From Endozoicomonas sp965196975 (GTDB lineage: Bacteria > Pseudomonadota > Gammaproteobacteria > Pseudomonadales > Endozoicomonadaceae): a stretch of DNA of 64,000 nt. The stretch is from the NCBI RefSeq assembly GCF_965196975.1, contig NZ_OZ239981.1:434001-498000 (forward strand). Direction: 5' to 3'. Shown here one piece after another: positions 53,801-61,109 of this stretch. The notes beneath the pieces are model-generated. The model was given only the letters and a program-made list of their open reading frames with translations. It did not search any database and had not been told where the DNA came from. Both the position numbers and the translations under genes were made by a program. Within the stretch, counting starts at the first letter, position 1. Each line of letters starts with the position of its first letter.

Positions 53801-55753
53801 TCGGGCGGGACATACGCTTTACCGGAAGCCCGGGTTGAAATCTTCAGTAATAGTGTTCATTTTTCCAGCAACTTCTCTGCCCTGAGCTGGGCTATCAGCA
53901 GCAAGGTTGATGCGGTATTTAATGCTAACCTGACTGCTACAGATGGTGATATTGCTATTGATCAGACCAGTACTGATGGTGTAGTTACACTGTCCGGTAA
54001 TCTAACCTCCAGTAATGGCATGATTGATATTGCCGCTGTCGGCAGTATTGTTCAGACTGCTGGCACTTTGACAACCAGTACTTCTGGCCGACAGATTCAA
54101 CTGCGTTCCGCACAGGGCAGTTTTGAGCAACGCAATGGCAGCAGAGTGATCGCCACCAATGGGGTGATCACCGTTGTTGCTAACCAGTGGATTGATATCG
54201 CTCATTTACAGGCCGGCACCGGTGAGATCACGCTGAATGCTGAAACTGGTGGTATTTATGATGCTGGTGATACGGATGTTGATATTCAGTCAGAAACCCT
54301 TGTGTTCAAGGCTGCTGAAGGCTTTGGAACCAATGAAAATGATATTGATACCGACATTGAACGCATCAATGGCAGCACTGGTGCCGGTGCCATCAATATT
54401 CAGGAGAACGATTCCCTCGAAGTCATGGCAGAGGGTTTGAGTGTTCTGACCAGCGGAAATATTTTAATGAACAACCTTAATGGAAATCTGACGGCCAATG
54501 GCAGGATTTCCATTAAGGATACCGGAAATATCAGGCTGAAAGCCGACAACGGCAGTATCGAAACGTATGCGGATATTCAGACTGCTGGTGCAAATGCCAT
54601 CACTCTTCAGGCACGTAATAACATCACGCAACATGCTTACACGACGATCAGCACCGGAGAGGGGGGATCGGTTGATGCCATTGCTGAGCTGGTTGGGGTA
54701 GAGCAGCACGATGGCGCCTTAATAACCACTGGAAATACAGGTTCTATAAGATTACAGGCACAGGGCGCCATTAAAGTAGCTGGTCTACATGTGGCGATGG
54801 GTGATGTCAGCCTTATCAGTGTAGCTGGGGCTATCACGGATTCTGGTGATCAGAATATCGATGTTCTGGCTGATCAGCTGCGTATGTCTGCCGGTGTTGG
54901 GGCAGGAGCCAGAGATGATGCGCTTGATATCAGTGTGGATGTTCTTGCCGCAAGAGCGGGAAGTGGAGGTATCCATCTCAATGAAGCGAATACCATTCAT
55001 ATTGATACACTGACGGATATTACCGTTCAACGAGTACAGGCAGACGGTTCTTTAGTGACTGTTACTGACGCTGGAATCAGTGATCTGGCCACATCAGACA
55101 ATGGTGATATCAGTCTGACCTCACAAGATGGCGATATTCTTGTATTCAATGGTTCAGAGCATGAAGACAATGCAGGCATTGTTGCTAATGGTTCGGGAGA
55201 CATCAGTCTGATAGCCAGCAAAGGTAATATCACCATTACCGAGAACACTGACGTTATCAGTGAACGTGGAGATGTCACTCTGCTGGCGGAACTCAATGTT
55301 CTGCAGGAAGCGGGTGCTGGAATTATTGTGTCAGACTCTGCCAATGGTAAACAGGTTCGCATTGAAGCGGTTACCGGCAGTGTTCGACAGCAGGATACGA
55401 GCTTTATTGAAACTGTTGATTCAAACATCAAAGTTCGTGCCGGTCAGCACATAGACGTTGCCAGCATTCGAACAGGTGAGGCAACGGTGACCATGGAGGC
55501 TATCTCTGGTGGTATTTATGATGCCGGAGACTCCGATCTGGATATTGTTGCGGAAAATCTTGAGTTCACGGCCAATGATGCATTTGGTGTGAATAATGAT
55601 GACATTGATACTCAAATAGCCAATGTGTTTGGCCATGTGGCTTCCGGAACCATTAATATTCAGGAAGAAGATAGCCTGAATATTCATAAGAGTGGTTTAA
55701 GTATTGCCAATGATGGCGATATTCTGGTGCACAGCAAATCCGGGGGGTATTAA
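47816..55753 (+). CDS. Giant LEPR-XLL surface protein, 5' part before a frameshift
   Basis: From the ATG at 47816 (an upstream TTG at 47795 is in frame) about 2,645 aa are encoded before a frameshift in the G6 run at 55742-55747. Residues 18-28 read LEERILLSADP, the LEPR-XLL N-terminal signature of very large gammaproteobacterial proteins. Next comes a PATR-like segment (GVMGPGNSPGIVELD). A long central region repeats a unit containing FxVYGDLTLEKG- and DFAGAQQ-like phrases. A Gly/Asp-rich RTX-like part follows (SGAGNDNVTIDSSG, GIGNDVISLTGTG), then about 420-aa tandem beta-helix repeats beginning GGIYDAGD. The composition is strongly acidic. There is no classical signal peptide; export by the neighbouring SecA/TolC/HlyD-like genes is inferred. 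It is probably a surface adhesin or matrix protein. Confidence 0.85.
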   Translation: MHKKNKAQGSEQHQLEALEERILLSADPLLISFADSSEQTTETTIFQVAEQSTIATPDERKKEDPFQGLEAQPLNTLALSNNNLSVDGELIATDQDVLVIDQDQELSGNGSFQGHLINNGVMGPGNSPGIVELDSVTYNARSELVIEIGGKESDQFDQVKVDNLAQLGGKLTIKVIDGFSLKDGDSFQIMSFGSVEGQFESADGLFGLEGGSGYFQIVQSENGLELVYRELGNGLAIDFASQNDADAFGEKLNSHYFNNTDPLEGQARIQFSEFIYFQGNLHVDYGVANDMTVATGFPISLDLPAELNGLDRTYLTLSMTNASGFIGLGGPDKVDLNYDGDFDDEGEVNSQAKGIVLQDVNLGMAYFNLPADFFDLSIDLPDLATLKDIPNDVLLSTLPSFYALKADIGSIEVVGFSELFSLSAGHTTISINGAGSWLPASGVALDFATSFDGGLSVPIAGGADPIILDFAGAQQMSATLFDAQMSLLDFVHVYGDLTLEKGLAANVNVATGLPSDVSELIGLIGADSAAAAFIEGLESPSTINDLEVAGLSIAGSGLKAFVGVSGGFDSEGNLTSGATGLALSGVDFAYVDFTPTNPALSELLNFQAISATATSVEAVGIDQLTVSATDIRIKINTGKSWPGGLGTAVIDFGSSFLAENADNDADGDGKIDPAGYEVKAGSQSIYIDYDGNERIAASLNQAELNVGGFVTASGDFSFQKGPTHTVNVKVPNGVVDDSYNVEVESLQIGGQNITVFAGIGGIGFDSGSNINDRAIGILLSDVDFAYASFKPTGLFGSGLNASFQALSVLADSGQFVGLGDIAELSDVRVAFNSGKLFGGTTVTPYINFAGSGFDDPLGYAVQTSSDINDKIYLNFDSNQQLIAAHGSINLAGLVTVNGAFAFNKVKAVSVDVSSNIDEVRKALGVSGDFQLGGDIDVLTVGISDATVEVDLGVAGATLEGVTGALFLGTPTLAGLVPGSQQYVPKFVALKVNAQSVTSDSLAFNLSGSNIVFEANFTQFPGVDPTTQAILNAVAAPAIDFSSSFDEKQYDVAIGPTETIALAFAGQAFRLAIEQATVKIKNPFDGSAVVEISGGIAIERLSAQTVTLTDNTTLDEVDGITLVGKNLNASINLGELNVDLGAEAEVGLALMRANTSDFYFALTAEISDAFELDIPGVNFTPTGAEININTKLNRDFSNPSELLDPPAIDFANSYTGELARGIDLNGNGKLDKFGLILPTTDNDVVNSAVLLNFSDHLLVVRGQGTFRFDAFSQVYLEGTFESALVGTTQNIFFDGKLKVSYGAGELEFYSKGLMVSQVDSENPENSFLAMKLSTQGGFEIPGVIAFDGGFEFTANTTDREITFEVAEDFQPLLGYSTVTIGGISGFQLRSTEGSLTLVDTFSIDGGVLISAGTSSGLNVAVDGNIGLLGLGTLKASGDIALNDRGINTNLSLDGQAKILNLITIGGDFNLSLEMDGFKSVPSIELAIANPNIQFWSLFTLSPGGSVSLSFENGIFALEDLTANVDLDLINSAVKVDHIRSNGDLKFSFEVGGGFNQSLGIFSIGASAKAVLKVQHSNGEFDIDADMSVSASISSKAVTAKIFGKTITIIPSFSKSGTISGGLDLSLDPSDGELSIGANIFGKVDISIPIGFKLPLPDAPPPNVAAISGSTVTVHVGNKSSLRSYDKEDVNETVRIRQDGSKLIVDVQGKITKLDVGSGDYTINLDAGNGLDKVIVDSSVKGKINITNTESVKYSGSGLAIITGTSGNDSISIYGNGTAVINSGAGNDNVTIDSSGRTTIDLGIGNDVISLTGTGSHTLTPGTGDDRIHTAIVGGSLQLILAEGFGNDILSGNGTLSRLDMSQLTSDINLEYDYQNSKLLMNSEGGNLTLESGDTPQIDRIDFGSGNDTYVIVSAFDMTLTENGGDNAFYYVESAGGTANFSGNQFSLNGRTITYDQNISQFVLGNMDYSLVKEGGAFKGTVSYRLASGSETLTLRNSGGTYALPEARVEIFSNSVHFSSNFSALSWAISSKVDAVFNANLTATDGDIAIDQTSTDGVVTLSGNLTSSNGMIDIAAVGSIVQTAGTLTTSTSGRQIQLRSAQGSFEQRNGSRVIATNGVITVVANQWIDIAHLQAGTGEITLNAETGGIYDAGDTDVDIQSETLVFKAAEGFGTNENDIDTDIERINGSTGAGAINIQENDSLEVMAEGLSVLTSGNILMNNLNGNLTANGRISIKDTGNIRLKADNGSIETYADIQTAGANAITLQARNNITQHAYTTISTGEGGSVDAIAELVGVEQHDGALITTGNTGSIRLQAQGAIKVAGLHVAMGDVSLISVAGAITDSGDQNIDVLADQLRMSAGVGAGARDDALDISVDVLAARAGSGGIHLNEANTIHIDTLTDITVQRVQADGSLVTVTDAGISDLATSDNGDISLTSQDGDILVFNGSEHEDNAGIVANGSGDISLIASKGNITITENTDVISERGDVTLLAELNVLQEAGAGIIVSDSANGKQVRIEAVTGSVRQQDTSFIETVDSNIKVRAGQHIDVASIRTGEATVTMEAISGGIYDAGDSDLDIVAENLEFTANDAFGVNNDDIDTQIANVFGHVASGTINIQEEDSLNIHKSGLSIANDGDILVHSKSGGY

Positions 55754-57878
55754 CGTTACCGGAGATATGAGAGTTGATAATGTGGGGCATATCCGGATCA
55801 AAGCGGATCAGGGGAATATTGTTTTTGATGCCAATGTGACCACGGCCAGTGACTCATCGATCTCTATCCAGTCATTGCAGAATATTCACCAACTGGCGAA
55901 TAGCACAATCAGTACGACGGCTGGTGGCACTATTGATTTATGGTCTGAAGGTGCAAGTATCCTGCAGCAGGACAGTGCCATTATCACAACTGGTGAAACG
56001 GGTAGTGTACGTTTGCTGGCTGGTGACTCCATAGCGCTGGCAGCGGTTCATGTTGGTACAGGAAACGTTAGCTTGATGACCGAGGCAGGGAGTATTGTTG
56101 ACTCCGGTGATAGCCACAAAGATATTGTTGCCAGAGAGTTGAGAGTTGATGCGTCGGTGGGAATGGGGGCTGGCAATGCCATCGACACCTCCGTCGATGT
56201 GTATGCCGGTCGAGCTGGCAGTGGTGGCCTGCATATTGATGAAGACAGCGATATCACAGTATCGACACTTGACGATATCAGCATCCAGCGGGTCAAGAGT
56301 GATGGTTCTACCGAAACGGTAACGGATAACGCCATCAGTGACCTGAGGACCAGTGACAATGGTTCAATCAGCCTGAAGACGATTGATGGAACCATTACCG
56401 TCTATGATGGCAATGTTCCGGATGATGGCGTAGGCATATACGCTCATGGCAGTGGAAGTGTTCATCTTGATGCGTATGGCTCTGGGCAGGATGTTCGGAT
56501 TAAGGAAGACACTGATGTTGTCAGTGATCAGGGGAATATTCACATTCTTGCAGAAGATGCTGTCCTGCAGGAGGCGGGTGCAGATATTGCCGTGGGAACC
56601 GGGGGTAATATTGCCGTCTGGGCACTGAATGGCTCTATTTACATGACCGATGGCACTATGGCCTCTACAAAAGGGGCGGGCAATATTCTTTATCATGCAA
56701 AGGTTGATGTTGACCTTTCCCGGTTAAGTGGAGAGGCTCACACCACGGTTATCGCAGACAGCGGGCAGATACGAGATAACCTGGAGATAGGTGCAGACCG
56801 TATTAATTACGACGCAAAAATTGACCCTGACTCGTCACGTGTTGTTGATAGCCTGCACACAACAGTTATCAGAAATGGTGCAGAGTACTTTGGAGACTTC
56901 AAGATCGGCTTGCTTTTTGGAGAGACCGCTAATATCAGCTCGTCCAGCTTATCCATGATAGCCAATCAGGGGATTGGTGTTCTGGGGGTGCAGGATATTG
57001 ATACCGATGTTGAGCAGATAGAGATGGTCAACAAAAGTCGGAATCACGTTTTTGTACAGGAAGCTGATAGCGTTAATGTATTTGGCCAGGGGCTTCGTAA
57101 TTTTAACGACAATGGAGACTTAATGTTCTCAACCATTGTTGATGAGCTTTATATTGATGGCAAAAATATCCGTGAGCGTTTCCCGGATTACTCCACTGAT
57201 GGCCAGAAAGTGGATGGATATACCATCGATGGCTACACCTTGCAGGACTTCTACCTTGATGAAGGTATAAGGATCGTCAATGGTAAAGTTCACACGGGTA
57301 AAGAAGGCTATCTCTATGTACGCTCTTCAGTCGGTGACTGGGGGCCAATGAACTATGATCAGCTTGCTGATGAACTATCCAGAATCAGTAATGATGAGGT
57401 GATTGTAGCAAATCAGAGACTGGACAGCTTTTCTCAGTCCTCTGAGGGCAGTGAAGGGAGTGGATCATCGAGCTTTGGAGATGTATTTAACTCTGAATCT
57501 GATCAAGGCGCTATGCAAGAACATCGATTTGATGCCCAGACATCAGACCCATACTCCCCAACAGCGGATGAACTGAAAACAATGGATTTTCAGTCTCTGG
57601 TAGGATTGCTGAATGATCAAGCCTCTTCACCTGATCAACAAAATGCTCCAGAAGTGGTTATTGAGTATGAAGCAGAAACCTCTGAGACAGAAGTTGATGA
57701 TGAAAACTCGCAGCCTGTGGAGGTTGAGTATGAACTATTAAGCGAGGATGAGCCTTTAGAACAAAGGGCAGAAGACAATGGAGTCAGCGCATTCCTGAGT
57801 ATTGTGAACCGGCTATATGGTGATCAGACTCTGGATGAACAAACACTTTATTCTATTTATTGTAAAGATGGTGACTGA
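55704..57878 (+). CDS. Giant LEPR-XLL surface protein, 3' part after the frameshift
   Basis: This frame continues the giant protein: reading G5 instead of G6 at 55742-55747 joins VHSKSGG to INVTGDMRVDNVGHIR. The joined sequence aligns with the preceding 420-aa repeat (compare GRISIKDTGNIRLKADNGS). Downstream it completes the second repeat (GSIVDSGDSHKDI, RAGSGGLHIDEDSDI) and ends with an acidic, Ser/Glu-rich C-terminus (EVVIEYEAETSETEVDDEN) and a short tail FLSIVNRLYGDQTLDEQTLY. No internal ATG with a convincing ribosome-binding site starts this part on its own, so independent expression is unlikely. The complete protein would be about 3,350 aa. Confidence 0.8.
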   Translation: MPMMAIFWCTANPGGINVTGDMRVDNVGHIRIKADQGNIVFDANVTTASDSSISIQSLQNIHQLANSTISTTAGGTIDLWSEGASILQQDSAIITTGETGSVRLLAGDSIALAAVHVGTGNVSLMTEAGSIVDSGDSHKDIVARELRVDASVGMGAGNAIDTSVDVYAGRAGSGGLHIDEDSDITVSTLDDISIQRVKSDGSTETVTDNAISDLRTSDNGSISLKTIDGTITVYDGNVPDDGVGIYAHGSGSVHLDAYGSGQDVRIKEDTDVVSDQGNIHILAEDAVLQEAGADIAVGTGGNIAVWALNGSIYMTDGTMASTKGAGNILYHAKVDVDLSRLSGEAHTTVIADSGQIRDNLEIGADRINYDAKIDPDSSRVVDSLHTTVIRNGAEYFGDFKIGLLFGETANISSSSLSMIANQGIGVLGVQDIDTDVEQIEMVNKSRNHVFVQEADSVNVFGQGLRNFNDNGDLMFSTIVDELYIDGKNIRERFPDYSTDGQKVDGYTIDGYTLQDFYLDEGIRIVNGKVHTGKEGYLYVRSSVGDWGPMNYDQLADELSRISNDEVIVANQRLDSFSQSSEGSEGSGSSSFGDVFNSESDQGAMQEHRFDAQTSDPYSPTADELKTMDFQSLVGLLNDQASSPDQQNAPEVVIEYEAETSETEVDDENSQPVEVEYELLSEDEPLEQRAEDNGVSAFLSIVNRLYGDQTLDEQTLYSIYCKDGD

Positions 57879-58082
57879 GCTTTCGGGTGATCCCGTGGAT
57901 TATGAAACCTTTAAATCTCAGATGCGTAGTCAGTTTTAACACCAAACTTGTTTTATTAACTCTTGCTGTGTGCATGAAAGTTTGAGCTTAAGACAAAACG
58001 GGGACTGATAGGTTGGGATTAACGCCCAAACCGTCAGTGTAATAGTGAGTTAGAACGTTTGATTGGTATAAGGCTTTAGAAA
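57879..58082. other. Gene-free gap after the giant gene
   Basis: About 200 bp with no supported gene, repeat or clear terminator for the giant gene. Confidence 0.4.
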
Positions 58083-58121
58083 AAAATACCGCCTGAACAG
58101 AAAACTGTGAGGCGGTATTTT
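58083..58121. terminator. Terminator for sodB
   Basis: AAAATACCGCCT (58083-58094) and AGGCGGTATTTT (58110-58121) form a perfect 12-bp stem. On the minus strand it is followed by a T-run, as expected for sodB. Confidence 0.8.
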
Positions 58122-58167
58122 CTATTAGCCTGGATGACTGGCTAACTAACAGGAGGCTGGTTGTTGA

Positions 58168-58749
58168 TTAACCAGCAAGGTTAGCCGCAACAAATTCCCA
58201 GTTCACCAGAGCCCAGAAACCTTTCAGGTAGTCTGGACGTACATTGCGGTAGTCAATGTAGTAAGCGTGTTCCCACAGGTCGCAGGTCAGCAGAGGCTTC
58301 TGATCGCCAGTGATTGGAGTACCAGCGTTGCTGGTGTTTACGATTTCCAGGGATCCGTCGGTGTTTTTCACCAGCCAGGTCCAGGAAGAGCCGAAGTTGT
58401 TAACGGCCATGTCAGAGAACTTGGCAACGAACTCATCAAAAGAGCCGAAGGCTTTGTCGATAGCCGCAGCCAGTTCACCGGAAGGCTTGCCGCCGCCATT
58501 TGGACTCAGGCAGTTCCAGTAGAAGGTGTGGTTCCATACCTGTGCAGCATTGTTGAAGATGCCGCCTTCAGAAGTCTTGATGATCTCTTCCAGGCTCTTG
58601 TTTTCCAGCTCAGTGCCTTCAACCAGACCGTTCAGTTTAACAACGTAAGTGTTGTGATGTTTGCCGTAATGGTAATCCAGAGTTTCCTTGGAGATATGTG
58701 GTTCCAGGGCATCGCGCTCGTAAGGCAGTTCTGGCAGTTGAAAAGCCAT
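58168..58749 (-). CDS. sodB: Iron superoxide dismutase
   Basis: This 193-aa cytoplasmic enzyme converts superoxide to oxygen and hydrogen peroxide. The metal ligands His27, His74, Asp157 and His161 are at the positions known from E. coli SodB, and Gln70 in the FNNAAQVWNHTFYW segment is the Fe-type residue (Mn enzymes place the Gln elsewhere). Length and sequence (YHYGKHHNTYV, DLWEHAYYIDYRN) are typical. A perfect 12-bp terminator follows. In a symbiont or pathogen it helps survive host oxidative bursts, but it is a common housekeeping gene. Confidence 0.97.
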   Translation of the reverse strand: MAFQLPELPYERDALEPHISKETLDYHYGKHHNTYVVKLNGLVEGTELENKSLEEIIKTSEGGIFNNAAQVWNHTFYWNCLSPNGGGKPSGELAAAIDKAFGSFDEFVAKFSDMAVNNFGSSWTWLVKNTDGSLEIVNTSNAGTPITGDQKPLLTCDLWEHAYYIDYRNVRPDYLKGFWALVNWEFVAANLAG

Positions 58750-59046
58750 TTGTGTTCTCCAGATGTGATTGGAATAGTTGTGGTTTCGTTCAGAGACCTG
58801 ATTTTTCGCAAAGCGATAGTAGCACTGTGGCTACTACGAATCCATGTGGGTTGTATCTTGAGGTTTACAGCAGAAATTTCAAGTCCAAAGTTGGCCTTTA
58901 CGTTGAATAAAAGGTTGGGAGCTGGATTTCTTTCTTCTACAATAGTTCCTCATTTATTTTTCTGAACAGCCAGGAGCTGGGAACACCGTTTCTCCGAGTC
59001 TAAAGAATCACACCTGAAACGGCGTTTTTGATTGAAAGCAGTGACT

Positions 59047-59853
59047 ATGCAAGAGGATAAAAAGATTCGTCAGTCAAACCAGGACTTTTCAATTACCGCT
59101 GAGCAGCGTCCTTCAAGGCACCGCACTGCCGGTAATGTTTCCCAAAGTACCAGCAAGCCAGCGTCTACCAGTAAAGCCAGTGGTAAAAACTATCTGGTTT
59201 CCGGGGTTCTGTTTGTGCTTTTGGCCGGTGTTGCCGCTGGTGGTTACTGGCAGGTTACCGAGTTGCAGAAAACCCTGGCGGATACCCGGCAGGAGCTTCA
59301 GGAGACTCGTGAACAGCTAGGGTTGGTTACTGGTCAGGTATCCCAAACTGGTGAAACCATCAATCAAAGTGACTCCATCTTCCGCTCCGAACTTAAAGTA
59401 GTAAACTCTGAAATCCGCAAGCTCTGGGATGTTTCCAACAAAAGAAACCGCCAGTGGATTAGTGAGAATAAAGAAAAGATTGAGGAGGGGGCTAAGCAAG
59501 TAGACCTTGCTGTAAAACAGTCCGATGCCGCTAAAAAATCTTCTGAACAGGCGGTCTCAAAGCTGAATGAGCTGGATCAGATGATTAAGGCAGTGACGAC
59601 TGAGCAGCTGGTGTCCAATTCGGACATGACTGCCCATGTGGAATCTCTGAAAGCTGAGATAGATGCTTTAAAGAACACGTTGTCCGCCCAGCAGACCGTT
59701 GAGCAGCAAATTCAGGCATCTGCTCAAACTCAGGAAGAACTGAGTAAGAAGCTGAGCTCTTTCCAGAGTCAGGTCTCTTTAAGACTGCAGCAACTGGAAA
59801 ACACGATGCGGGATCTTGGAAACCCCAAAGATAAGGGACTGACAATTCAGTAG
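59047..59853 (+). CDS. Coiled-coil inner-membrane protein of unknown function
   Basis: This 268-aa protein starts at ATG 59047 (a TTG at 59032 is also in frame). A Ser/Lys/Arg-rich cytoplasmic segment precedes one membrane helix (YLVSGVLFVLLAGVAAGGYW, about residues 50-69). The rest is a long predicted coiled coil (LADTRQELQETREQL, VESLKAEIDALKNTL, LQQLENTMRDLG) in the periplasm. Such proteins occur beside sodB and lipoprotein genes in gammaproteobacteria, but I know of no function. The lipoprotein gene begins 30 bp after its stop, suggesting an operon. Confidence 0.8.
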   Translation: MQEDKKIRQSNQDFSITAEQRPSRHRTAGNVSQSTSKPASTSKASGKNYLVSGVLFVLLAGVAAGGYWQVTELQKTLADTRQELQETREQLGLVTGQVSQTGETINQSDSIFRSELKVVNSEIRKLWDVSNKRNRQWISENKEKIEEGAKQVDLAVKQSDAAKKSSEQAVSKLNELDQMIKAVTTEQLVSNSDMTAHVESLKAEIDALKNTLSAQQTVEQQIQASAQTQEELSKKLSSFQSQVSLRLQQLENTMRDLGNPKDKGLTIQ

Positions 59854-59883
59854 TACAGAGCGTCAGAGAACAGGGAGTGGCCA

Positions 59884-60795
59884 GTGAAGAATAACTATTA
59901 TGGCGGCTTGTGGATTATATTTCTGTCCTGCCTATGGTTACAGGGTTGTAGCTGGCTGAATATTTTCGAAGAGACTGAAGGCCATTCTGAGAGAGAGTTG
60001 CCGATTCGTTTCGAGGATCGCTGGTACCATTCTGGTTTACCAGCAAAGTCACTTGGTTTACCAGAAGAAAGCAAAACACTGGTCGGGAAATGTGAGTTCC
60101 AGCCGGAGCTACTGAAGCGGCTATCCGATCAGTCTCGGGGGCTTCTGTTCCCGTTGATGTCTTTTAATCACCAGGGACAGGTCTTTCTGGATCCGTTAGC
60201 CAGTATGCCGCTGTATAAGGCGCTTCAGCCACAGTGGTCATTGGGGTCTCCCTATGACAGTTTACAGCTCTATCATCGTTGGGTAAGCAGTATTGAGCAT
60301 TCTGGTCCAGAAGGTTTGAGACGTGAGCTCTCTCACTGCGCTATGAAGCCTCTCTACTCTCTCGGTGGTTTGCTGGGGGACGATTCCAATTATGACCTGA
60401 AACGCCTTAATAACTGGTTAGCTAAGCAGGAGCCTCTGGATTTCTTAATACTTCCGAATCTGGAGTTATTAAAGTCCGATGCTGTTTTAAAGCTAAGTTA
60501 TTCTCCAAACTCCCCCATGATCACCAAACAGCCAGCCGATGCAAGCTACCATCAGATACAGCCATTTATGATGGAGCAAACTCTCGATTGGATTCTGCTG
60601 GATAAGGGGAGTCAGTTGATTTCTGATGACTTTATCAGCGTTGGACATTGCTCCGTGACCTGGCCTGAGCCTGAAGAACGCATTGACCCAGGTGAGGAGG
60701 CTATTGGTTTTGAGCAGTTGGCTCAAGTGAATGGTGATATGAACCAGTATATGATTCAGCTATTAAGTCAGCCGCTATTTAACACTGATTATTGA
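59884..60795 (+). CDS. Predicted lipoprotein of unknown function
   Basis: This 303-aa protein starts at GTG 59884 with a GGGAGTGG ribosome-binding site. The signal sequence ends in the lipobox WLQGC, with Cys22 as the lipidation site. The mature part begins with an acidic stretch (EETEGHSERE) and has no domain I recognise. Trp-, Tyr- and Leu-rich stretches and a few isolated Cys residues (KCEFQ, SHCAM, GHCSV) are present. It follows the coiled-coil membrane protein gene by 30 bp, so the two may act together at the envelope. Confidence 0.75.
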   Translation: MKNNYYGGLWIIFLSCLWLQGCSWLNIFEETEGHSERELPIRFEDRWYHSGLPAKSLGLPEESKTLVGKCEFQPELLKRLSDQSRGLLFPLMSFNHQGQVFLDPLASMPLYKALQPQWSLGSPYDSLQLYHRWVSSIEHSGPEGLRRELSHCAMKPLYSLGGLLGDDSNYDLKRLNNWLAKQEPLDFLILPNLELLKSDAVLKLSYSPNSPMITKQPADASYHQIQPFMMEQTLDWILLDKGSQLISDDFISVGHCSVTWPEPEERIDPGEEAIGFEQLAQVNGDMNQYMIQLLSQPLFNTDY

Positions 60796-61109
60796 CTGGT
60801 TGGTGATTGTTTCACATTTTATTATTTGATTCTGGTTTTATGTCCTTTGTCAAAAAAATGGCCTGATACGATTTGAGTCTTGAACTCATTATTATTTTGG
60901 TTGGGTTTCTTTCCTGAATGATGATTTTTTTTAAAATAAGCTGTTAATTTTCTCGTTCTTAATTGGCTTTCTTTAATTCTGCTAGCCTGAAAGTAATAAA
61001 TCTATCCAAGATCATTATCAATGTAGTTTTAATAGTAAGGCCTTGTTTAAATGTGATAATGCATAGGATTTATATTTTCAGTTTTTTAACATAACTGCAT
61101 GAATTAATT
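60796..61109. other. AT-rich gap before the coiled-coil gene (314 bp)
   Basis: No gene or convincing terminator is seen. The high A/T content upstream of 61110 suits a promoter region, but no specific element can be assigned. Confidence 0.4.

Noticed and set aside
55742..55747. Programmed ribosomal frameshifting in the giant gene
   Set aside because: A plain G6 run without an obvious slippery heptamer, stimulatory stem-loop or upstream Shine-Dalgarno-like signal does not support it; mutation, phase variation or sequence error is simpler.
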